NCBI GenBank assembly: GCA_964639525.1
Contig: CAZXDS010000073.1
Coordinates: 1 to 15,003, forward strand
From: CAZXDS01 sp964639525
GTDB taxonomy: Bacteria; Bacteroidota; Ignavibacteria; Ignavibacteriales; Melioribacteraceae
Length of the DNA stretch: 15,003 nucleotides
Direction: 5' to 3'
Shown here: piece after piece, positions 8,773-15,003 of the stretch
How positions within the stretch are numbered: position 1 is the first letter of the stretch
Layout of the letters: every line of letters starts with the position of its first letter
Made by a program: the position numbers and the translations under genes
Notes under the pieces: model-generated
Database searches by the model: none
What the model saw: only the letters and a program-made list of their open reading frames with translations
What the model was told of the DNA's origin: nothing

Positions 8773-11700
8773 ATGACGGAAATAGTGAAAACGATTCAAA
8801 ACATTTCAGATGATGATAATTGTGAATCAGAACCTACGGATAATTATTTATTAGTAGCTTCTGAAGAAAAAGCACTTTATCACTTTCAACAAGGTTTAAA
8901 AAATTTTGAGAATCGAAATAATAAGGAAGCTAAAAGTGAATTTTTAAAATCATTGGAATGGAATGCACATTCTATAGATGCAAATTTCAATATAGCTATA
9001 CTTTTGCGAGATGAAAAAGAATATCGGAACGCAATACACTATTTTACTAAAGTTACTCAACTTGATCAGCAAAATTTTATTGCCCTTTTCAATATTGCGT
9101 TTTGCTATGAAATGTTGAAAAAGTATGATGAGGCAATATTATTTTATGAAGAAGCCCAAAAAATTTCGCAAGATAATTCGCTGCTGTATTTCAATCTTGG
9201 AAATATTTTTAAGGAATTAAAGGATTGGTTAAAAGCTAAAGAAAATTACGCTAAGGCTCTTAGTATTGAACCGAACAATACAAATTACTTAATAAATATT
9301 GCTGCTGCCTATTATTTTACCGGATTTTTTAAGGAAGCAATTTCTGTTTTTCATAAAATATTAGATTTGGACCCTGATAATATTTCTGCAAAAATTAATT
9401 ATGCAGCTGCTCTGGTTGAAATAGAAAAATATGATGAATCTTTAAGAATAAACAATTCCCTTTTAAAAACGAATAATGAAGATGCAAAGTTACATTATAA
9501 TTTTGCCGTTTTGCTTTTACTACTTGGAAATTATGAACAGGGATTTAAAGAGTATGAATGGAGACTGACAAATAAGGAAAAATATAACAGCTATCCGGAA
9601 ATTCCCTTTTGGAACGGTGAAGAATTATCAGGTAAAAGAATAGTTGTAATTGATGAACAAGGTATAGGGGATACATTTCAATTTGTAAGATATTTTAAAT
9701 TTTTAAAAGAAGACGGGGCAGAAGTCATTTTTTCGTGTCGAAATGCTTTGGTTAATTTTATGGAGTTGACAGTTGGTGAACAATCTCTAACAGATAATAT
9801 TATTCCGTTGGGCACTCCGGTAGAAGCGGATTACAAAATCTACATGATGAGCCTCCCCTTAAAATATTTGCCAAAAGAAAACAATCTGAGATTTAAATTT
9901 CCTTATTTAAATTTTAGTAGTGACGCAAGCAAAAATTTTTCAATTGGAATTGATGAACACAGACTAAATATCGGCATTGTTTGGCGAGGAAATCCTGAGC
10001 ATAAATATGATTTCAAACGCTCAGTAAAAATTGAAAAATTTTTAAATATGGTTCCGAATGAAAACATTAAATTATTCAGTTTACAGAATGATATTACTGA
10101 AGAAGAAAAAGAAATATTAAATTCAAATAATATAGTTGATTTAACTTCACATCTTGAGCCCTTTATTGAAACTGCAGCAATTATTAAGCAGCTTGACTTA
10201 ATCATCTCTGTTGATACTGCTGCTGCCCATCTTGCCGGAGCTCTGAATAAGAAAACATTTTTGCTTTTGTCAAAAGTTCCGGATTGGAGATGGGAATTGA
10301 AAAAGAACAGTACGGAACTTTATCCATCATTAAGAATATTCAGACAAGAAAGAGTTGGCGATTGGACTACTGTTTTTGATAATGTCAAAATAGAAGTTGA
10401 AAGAACAGTGGAAAATTATTTTAGTAAAAGGCTTAATAATTCAGCAATATTGATGAATATCAAATTAAAAGGGTTGGAGGCATTTGAGAAAAAACAATAT
10501 GCTGAGGCCATTAATAATTTCGAAAAATATTTGTCAATAGAAACAGATGATTTAGAACTGCTTTTTTGGCATGGATGCGCGTATTATAATTTGAATATGT
10601 TTGAAAAAGCAGAAGAAATTTTTCTGAAGTTAGAAAAAACGGATATTCAACATTTTGAAGTTTTATCGTTGCTTGGAAAATTATATTTACAGCAAAACAA
10701 GTTTGACTTTGCAGAAAATTATTACAGTCAGGCTTTAGTTAAAGAAGAGAATAATGAACTGTTAAACGGAATTGGAATATCGCTACAGAAGCAAGGTAAA
10801 TTTAGCGAGGCAACAACATATTTTGAAAGAGCAATTGAAAATAAACCGAATATTGCAGGCAATCACCTTAATTACGCCAACAATTGCTATTATCAACAAA
10901 GATTTGATGAAGCTATTAAACATTTTAATTTGGCTATTGAGTATGAAGATTTGCTTTCCGCACATGTTGGGAAAAGCTTCGTTCATCTTGCCTTAAAGGA
11001 TTTTAGGACAGGATTTAATGAATATCAATGGAGTTTGACAAAGTATACACCTCCTAATGAAAGTAAAGCTATAAAATGGATCGGCCAATATGCAAAAGAT
11101 AAAAGTATTTTTATATATGCAGAGCAAGGGCTTGGGGACGCAATTCAATTTGCAAGATTTTTACCAATAGTTAAAGAGAAAGGACTAAATATAACACTTC
11201 GCTGTCCGGAACCATTGAAAAAGTTTTTTGAAGCTATTCCTTTCATAACGGGTTTGAGTGATACAATATTGCCGGATACGGATTTTTATTGTTCATTAAT
11301 AAATTTACCGAATGTACTTGGATTATACAATGTACAAGATTTTACATTGCCTGAGAAAATTTTTAATGTCGATAAAGAATTGATAAAGAAATGGAAGCTG
11401 CTGCTTAACAAAGAAAAGTATAATGTAGGTCTGGTTTTTGAAACGAAATCAAAATCTTTAACTACAGCAGATAGAAATATACCCTTCCATTTGATTGAGT
11501 CATTAATAGAAAATGAAAAAATTGATTTCTATTTACTTCAAAAAGAATACGGGAATAATGAATATAAATCTCTTGTTGATAAATATTCAAATGTTCAAAT
11601 AGTAAGTAAGAATATTGTTGAAGTCGCAGCTCTTATTAAAAATTTGGATATAGTTATTACTATCGACTCAATGGTTGCAAATCTTGCGGGAACGTTAAAT

Positions 11701-13377
11701 AAGGAAACTTGGGTTATGCTGCCGTTTGTTTCAGATTGGCGATGGACGTATACGGGAGAAGATAGTTATTGGTATCCTTCGGTTAAATTATTTAGACAAA
11801 CAGAATTTAATAATTGGACGGAGGTAATTTCAAAAGTAAAATCAGCACTTAATAATAAAGTTCAATTATTCTCAAAAAAGAATAATGGTAACTCTTCTGA
11901 AATTATCGAAATAAAAGAATTGCTAAATAAACACAATTTAGAAGATGCGAAAAACAAACTTCTGAATATTCTTCAAAAATATCCTGATAATGCAGAAGCT
12001 AATTTTTATCTCGGCTATATATGCCAATTAGAAAATGATTTCCGAAATGCTGCATCACAATATTCAAAAGTGCTGAGTATTGTTCCTGCGCATTTTGATG
12101 CACTTAATAATCTGGCAGTTGTATTAAAGGATTTAGGTCGTTTCAGCGATGCAAAAGAATTTTTAGATTATGCTAAAATTCTGAATAATAATAATTCATC
12201 AGTTTATAACAATTTGGGAATTGTAAACGATTTGCTGGGCAATTTTGAAGAAGCCATTGCAAATTTTGAGAAAGCAATTTCAATCAATCCTAATTACGAA
12301 GAAGCTTTACTGAACTATGGCAATACTTTGCAGACTGAAAAGCAATATTCAAAAGCTATTCAAGTATTAGATAACCTTCTTGAAATAAATCCCCAAAATG
12401 TAGGCGGTAATTTTAATAAGGCACTAACCCTTCTTTCAATGGGAAATTATAAAAAGGGTTTTGAACTTTATGAATGGCGAAGGAAAAGGGCTGATTTTGT
12501 TACAAGAAATTTTACTCAGCCCGAATTAACAGACCAAACTATTGAAGGCAAAACAATTTTAGTTTATGATGAGCAAGGGTTAGGAGATACGATACAATTT
12601 TGCCGATACGTTAAACTGTTATCAGAAAAAAATACAAAAGTAATTTTGCAGTGCCATTCAGCTTTATCCGATATGTTAAAAGGTTGTCGTGGCGTATATA
12701 AAGTTATTGCAAGGGAATCATTGAATGATCCTGATATTCAATATGACTATCATATCCCTCTTTTGAGTTTGCCGAAATATTTTAATACAAGTTTGAAAAC
12801 TTTACCGGCAACAATCCCTTATATAAGTGTAGCAGAAGGTTTAACAGAAAAATTTCACTCAAAGTATTTTGCAAACGGAAAAGTTAATATCGGAATAGTA
12901 TGGGAAGGAAAAACACCCGTAGGCAATGCACACAGAGCGTGTCCCATGGAGTTTTTTACTACACTAATCGGGGAAGCGAAATATGAATTTTTCAGCTTGC
13001 AAAAAGGCGAAGCGGCATATCGTGATAAACAAAAAATGAATAAACATGGAATTATTGATTTGTCGGATGAGTTAAATTCTTTTAACGAAACTGCGGCAAT
13101 AATTAAAAACTTAAATCTTGTGATTACAATAGACACATCAGTTGCTCACCTTGCAGGGGCTTTGGGAATTAAAACTTACACATTGTTATCATACAAAAGT
13201 GATTGGCGTTGGCAAAACAATAATGATTGGCTTTCAATTTGGTATCCGCAAATGAAATTAATTAAACAGAAAAAATTCGGTGAATGGAAAAGTATTTTTG
13301 AAAAAATAAATTTTTTATTGAAAAAAGAGAAATGGATTTCACAAACAATAATAATCAATAATAATAAAAGGAGTTAA
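8773..13377 (+). CDS. Three-module TPR-glycosyltransferase giant protein, candidate flagellin glycosyltransferase
   Basis: This 1534-residue protein holds three TPR-GT units. Unit 1: TPRs about 30-255, junction EQGFKEYEWR, GT domain 275-550 with DEQGIGDT (294-301), WRGN (Trp404), HLAGAL (His486) and PDWRW. Unit 2: TPRs 555-745, GT-like domain 765-1030 keeping AEQGLGD (783-789), SDWRW and WYPSVKLFRQ but with FETK (889-892) where the others have W-x-G/S-N/K, and ANLAG (Asn970) where they have His. Unit 3: TPRs 1035-1225, GT domain 1245-1530 with DEQGLGDT (1266-1273), WEGK (Trp1377) and AHLAGAL (His1459). Units 1 and 3 look catalytic; unit 2 is probably inactive or altered. I chose ATG at 8773 (GGA four bases upstream); an in-frame TTG at 8764 with AGG six bases upstream would add only three residues. 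The last codons supply the flagellin SD, and flagellin starts two bases after the stop. This suggests co-transcription and a flagellin-directed role, as in TPR-bearing FlmG of Caulobacter; the acceptor is inferred. Confidence 0.85.
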   Translation: MTEIVKTIQNISDDDNCESEPTDNYLLVASEEKALYHFQQGLKNFENRNNKEAKSEFLKSLEWNAHSIDANFNIAILLRDEKEYRNAIHYFTKVTQLDQQNFIALFNIAFCYEMLKKYDEAILFYEEAQKISQDNSLLYFNLGNIFKELKDWLKAKENYAKALSIEPNNTNYLINIAAAYYFTGFFKEAISVFHKILDLDPDNISAKINYAAALVEIEKYDESLRINNSLLKTNNEDAKLHYNFAVLLLLLGNYEQGFKEYEWRLTNKEKYNSYPEIPFWNGEELSGKRIVVIDEQGIGDTFQFVRYFKFLKEDGAEVIFSCRNALVNFMELTVGEQSLTDNIIPLGTPVEADYKIYMMSLPLKYLPKENNLRFKFPYLNFSSDASKNFSIGIDEHRLNIGIVWRGNPEHKYDFKRSVKIEKFLNMVPNENIKLFSLQNDITEEEKEILNSNNIVDLTSHLEPFIETAAIIKQLDLIISVDTAAAHLAGALNKKTFLLLSKVPDWRWELKKNSTELYPSLRIFRQERVGDWTTVFDNVKIEVERTVENYFSKRLNNSAILMNIKLKGLEAFEKKQYAEAINNFEKYLSIETDDLELLFWHGCAYYNLNMFEKAEEIFLKLEKTDIQHFEVLSLLGKLYLQQNKFDFAENYYSQALVKEENNELLNGIGISLQKQGKFSEATTYFERAIENKPNIAGNHLNYANNCYYQQRFDEAIKHFNLAIEYEDLLSAHVGKSFVHLALKDFRTGFNEYQWSLTKYTPPNESKAIKWIGQYAKDKSIFIYAEQGLGDAIQFARFLPIVKEKGLNITLRCPEPLKKFFEAIPFITGLSDTILPDTDFYCSLINLPNVLGLYNVQDFTLPEKIFNVDKELIKKWKLLLNKEKYNVGLVFETKSKSLTTADRNIPFHLIESLIENEKIDFYLLQKEYGNNEYKSLVDKYSNVQIVSKNIVEVAALIKNLDIVITIDSMVANLAGTLNKETWVMLPFVSDWRWTYTGEDSYWYPSVKLFRQTEFNNWTEVISKVKSALNNKVQLFSKKNNGNSSEIIEIKELLNKHNLEDAKNKLLNILQKYPDNAEANFYLGYICQLENDFRNAASQYSKVLSIVPAHFDALNNLAVVLKDLGRFSDAKEFLDYAKILNNNNSSVYNNLGIVNDLLGNFEEAIANFEKAISINPNYEEALLNYGNTLQTEKQYSKAIQVLDNLLEINPQNVGGNFNKALTLLSMGNYKKGFELYEWRRKRADFVTRNFTQPELTDQTIEGKTILVYDEQGLGDTIQFCRYVKLLSEKNTKVILQCHSALSDMLKGCRGVYKVIARESLNDPDIQYDYHIPLLSLPKYFNTSLKTLPATIPYISVAEGLTEKFHSKYFANGKVNIGIVWEGKTPVGNAHRACPMEFFTTLIGEAKYEFFSLQKGEAAYRDKQKMNKHGIIDLSDELNSFNETAAIIKNLNLVITIDTSVAHLAGALGIKTYTLLSYKSDWRWQNNNDWLSIWYPQMKLIKQKKFGEWKSIFEKINFLLKKEKWISQTIIINNNKRS
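13369..13373 (+). promoter_or_regulatory. Strong Shine-Dalgarno of flagellin, inside the end of the upstream gene
   Basis: AGGAG lies six bases before the flagellin ATG at 13380 and within the last codons (Lys-Arg-Ser) of the triple TPR-GT gene. It is the clearest ribosome binding site in the window; the other genes have weak or no SD. Flagellin would therefore be translated independently and much more strongly than the gene it follows. Confidence 0.8.
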
Positions 13378-13379
13378 AA

Positions 13380-14249
13380 ATGGGTTTCAAAGTAAACACA
13401 AATATCGACGCCCTCAAAGCCTACTATCAGTTGGCAAGAACAAACAGTCAAACTGCAAAAGCGCAGTTAAGGCTGGCATCAGGACTGAGAATTAATTCAG
13501 TTGCAGATGATACTTCCGGTTTTAATGTCGGAACATCATTAAAAGGAAAAGTTTCTGTAATGAAAGCGGCACAATCTAATGTTTCATCGGCAAAAGATTT
13601 GATGGCTACAGCCGAAGGTTCATTATTGGCTATCAATGATCTTCTTGTAAAGATTGACGGAAAATTATCAGATTCTACAAACCCGACAAATGATAGAACA
13701 TCGCTTGCCAACGACATAAAAGCACTTGCAAGTGAAATTCAGAGTACTTTGACTAATACAAAGTACAATGATACAAATATCCTGTTCTCAGGAGCCGGTG
13801 CCGGTTTCACATTCCAAGTTGGGGAATCAACGGATACTCTGCAGCTCGATTTTGCCTCAAGTTTAGCGAGTACGAGCGGAGGAGGTTATGGTTCCGGTAT
13901 TTCTGCGTCATTATCCAGTTTTGTAAATGTTGCTGCAAGCACTTTGGAATCTGCAGCAGGCGGTGCTGCTACAGTTGCAGGGCTACAAACTGCCTTATCA
14001 AATTTGAAGACTGCCATTTCCAGTTCGCTTGGCAAAATTGGTAACTTTACACAAAGACTTAATGTTAAGCAAGATACTTTAAACGTTACTATCGCAAATG
14101 CACAATCAAGTATTAGTAGATTATTTGATGCGGACATGGCATTTGAACAATTAAATGCAACAAGAGGTTCTATCCTTGCACAGGCGGGTACTGCAATGCT
14201 ATCGCAGTTAAATTCTTCGCCTCAGCAAGTATTACAGTTGTTTAGATAG
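13380..14249 (+). CDS. fliC: Flagellin (short filament subunit)
   Basis: This 289-residue protein is the main subunit of the flagellar filament, exported by the flagellar type III system and polymerised outside the cell. The N-terminal D0/D1 region is typical: GFKVNTNIDALKAY at the start, then LRLASGLRINSVADDTSGF (31-49). The C-terminal D1/D0 region contains NVTIANAQSSISRLFDADMA and ends in QAGTAMLSQLNSSPQQVLQLFR. The middle, about residues 135-190, is short and rich in Gly, Ser and Ala, so the exposed D2/D3 domains are nearly absent; Ser and Thr there are possible O-glycan sites. Compared with its neighbours the gene is visibly less AT-rich, as expected of a highly expressed gene. It starts two bases after the upstream stop with a strong SD. 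No clear separate promoter was found in the last few hundred bases upstream. fliC is the generic symbol; hag or flaA would be equally valid. Confidence 0.95.
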   Translation: MGFKVNTNIDALKAYYQLARTNSQTAKAQLRLASGLRINSVADDTSGFNVGTSLKGKVSVMKAAQSNVSSAKDLMATAEGSLLAINDLLVKIDGKLSDSTNPTNDRTSLANDIKALASEIQSTLTNTKYNDTNILFSGAGAGFTFQVGESTDTLQLDFASSLASTSGGGYGSGISASLSSFVNVAASTLESAAGGAATVAGLQTALSNLKTAISSSLGKIGNFTQRLNVKQDTLNVTIANAQSSISRLFDADMAFEQLNATRGSILAQAGTAMLSQLNSSPQQVLQLFR

Positions 14250-14292
14250 TAAATAATTTAAAAGAAAACATAAATATAAAAAGGTAAATTAA

Positions 14293-14655
14293 ATGGAAAA
14301 TACAGAAGTGTTAAATCCGCAAAAAAGTAAAGCAAACGCTTATTTTGTGAAGGAAATAATGGATTCTACACCTCCTCAACTATTGCTGAAAGTTTATGAT
14401 TTTGCAATTGCACATTGCCAAAGGGAGAATGTGGATAAATCGAATAGAGCTGTTAGTGAGTTGATTAATTCATTAAACTTTGAAGACGAAGAAGCAAAAA
14501 ACATTTCGATGGATTTGCTGCGTTTGTATCAATTTGTGCAGGAAAGCACACGAAAAGGAGAATTTGATGTCTCTATCAAAATATTAAGTGAACTTAGAAA
14601 TACTTGGACCCAAGTATTTGAAAAAGTTGATCTATTGCCGAGTTTAGCTAACTGA
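14293..14655 (+). CDS. fliS: Flagellar export chaperone FliS
   Basis: This 120-residue protein matches FliS in length and pattern: a short polar N-terminus, AYFVKEIMDSTPPQLLLKVYDFAIAH (about 16-41, corresponding to the conserved Y-x-x-x-x-V-x-x-x-x-P-x-x-L-L-x-x-L-Y-D of the family), and a helical remainder ending near LRNTW. FliS binds the C-terminal helices of flagellin in the cytoplasm, preventing early polymerisation and guiding it to the export gate. It follows flagellin by 43 bases with no terminator between, so the two are probably co-transcribed. A weak SD (AAGG, eight bases before the ATG) precedes it. The sequence is divergent from enterobacterial FliS, but motif, size and position agree. 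Confidence 0.88.
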   Translation: MENTEVLNPQKSKANAYFVKEIMDSTPPQLLLKVYDFAIAHCQRENVDKSNRAVSELINSLNFEDEEAKNISMDLLRLYQFVQESTRKGEFDVSIKILSELRNTWTQVFEKVDLLPSLAN

Positions 14656-14675
14656 CTCTGCACTTTTCGAGCATT

Positions 14676-14758
14676 ATTAACGAATGTGAAAACTTGGAGC
14701 TGTTTTTATATATTCAATAATTTAAAATTAAAGTTTCAAGATTTTCACGTTCATTAAT
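14676..14758. repeat. Long inverted repeat downstream of fliS
   Basis: The arm at 14676-14696 is complementary to the arm at 14737-14758 over about 21 pairs, with one unpaired base, one C:A mismatch and one G:T wobble. The arms begin ATTAACGAATGTG and end CACGTTCATTAAT. The 40-base loop is AT-rich. As RNA it would form a long stem that could end or protect the flagellin-fliS message, but there is no T-run just after it, so it is not a standard intrinsic terminator. ATT follows the right arm and also precedes the left arm, which might be a target-site duplication of a tiny element or mere chance in AT-rich DNA. Confidence 0.6.
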
Positions 14759-14768
14759 ATTATGTGTC

Positions 14769-14796
14769 GCAAATTGTTTCACAAACTTTGCCTTTT
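14769..14796 (+). terminator. Weak candidate intrinsic terminator after fliS
   Basis: GCAAA (14769-14773) and GTTT (14776-14779) pair with AAAC (14783-14786) and TTTGC (14787-14791), giving a nine-pair stem with a two-base bulge and a three-base loop. It is followed by C and four T. The stem is AT-rich and the T-run short, so termination here is uncertain, though its place beyond fliS is right. Confidence 0.25.
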
Positions 14797-14924
14797 AAGT
14801 CGAAAAATAAGTAGAACTATTTAATTTGGTTTTAAGCAGTAATATCTAATTTCATGAGTAAACTACAAATAGCTAATATTTATTTTGGACAGATTTAGGA
14901 CAAAAATAAATTGAAAAGAAAAAA

Positions 14925-14994
14925 CAAGCTTCCCTAAACATTTTTTAAAAATTACCGATAATGATTTTAACAAAGGGTCAAGTAGGGAAACTTG
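14925..14994. repeat. Inverted repeat at the right end of the window
   Basis: CAAGCTTCCCTA (14925-14936) is the reverse complement of TAGGGAAACTTG (14983-14994) except for one base; the arms are 46 bases apart. The arms are more GC-rich than their surroundings. It may be a regulator binding region or the edge of an element continuing beyond the window; no coding sequence lies between the arms. Confidence 0.4.
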
Positions 14995-15003
14995 ATTCAA
15001 TTA

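Larger units (their letters stand above)
14656..15003 (+). other. Gene-poor region downstream of fliS
   Basis: No open frame of convincing length or composition is seen on either strand. The region is AT-rich and holds three inverted repeats, listed separately. It may be the 3' untranslated region of the flagellin-fliS transcript plus the upstream region of a gene beyond the window. Confidence 0.6.

Noticed and set aside
10772..10996. Alternate-frame open stretch of 74 codons inside the triple TPR-GT gene
   Set aside because: It overlaps an intact TPR region and its product has no recognisable features.
13228..13242. Second sigma-54-like match (TGGC-N7-TTGG) upstream of flagellin
   Set aside because: It lies in conserved coding sequence for the DWRW...WYP region, and the -12 element has GG instead of GC.
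13448..13717. Antisense open frame of 89 codons within flagellin
   Set aside because: It is a shadow of flagellin codon usage; the flagellin frame is certain and no start signal is seen on the minus strand.
14762..14824. Short frame beginning ATGTGTCGC (20 codons) after fliS
   Set aside because: No SD, unusual Cys-rich make-up, and it overlaps the candidate hairpin; nothing supports translation.
1..15003. CRISPR arrays, tRNA or rRNA genes, transposases, phage genes
   Set aside because: No regularly spaced repeats, cloverleaf or rRNA-like sequence, and no transposase or integrase motifs were seen on either strand.

Overview
The window is AT-rich, roughly 30% G+C by eye, and carries a flagellin gene followed by a FliS-type chaperone gene. 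Next to them is an unusually large set of modular glycosyltransferase (GT) genes. The base composition, weak or absent Shine-Dalgarno (SD) signals on most genes, and long TPR-glycosyltransferase proteins would suit a flagellated member of the Bacteroidota/Ignavibacteriota group. That assignment is an inference: no marker gene in the window fixes the taxon.

Layout. Bases 1-78 are the 3' end of an unidentified plus-strand gene. It is followed almost without gaps by two large TPR-GT genes (84-3383 and 3383-5386, the second also carrying a C-terminal methyltransferase) and a GT4-type glycosyltransferase (5390-6466), which looks like one operon. A convergent minus-strand gene (6479-8473) encodes a protein with a CgeB-like GT domain, a GT2 domain and a TPR tail. 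A 299-base divergent intergenic region follows, holding candidate promoters on both strands and a leader that can fold two ways. Then come a giant triple TPR-GT gene (8773-13377), flagellin (13380-14249) and fliS (14293-14655), closely spaced on the plus strand. The last 348 bases hold no convincing gene but contain inverted repeats.

How the parts may work together. Three proteins contain six copies of the same module: a TPR array, a GxYxxGWxEYEWR-like junction, and a GT-B domain related to the GT9/heptosyltransferase fold with DEQGxGDT, WRGN, DTxxAHLAGA and PDWRW motifs. Caulobacter FlmG is a known TPR + GT-B flagellin glycosyltransferase, so the simplest reading is a flagellin glycosylation locus. 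TPR arrays would dock flagellin, several GT modules would build or decorate a glycan, and the fused methyltransferase might O-methylate a sugar. The middle module of the giant protein has lost the Trp-x-Gly-Asn and His motifs kept by the other five and may be a non-catalytic docking or regulatory domain. The link to flagellin rests on gene order and the FlmG analogy; the substrate is not shown by the sequence.
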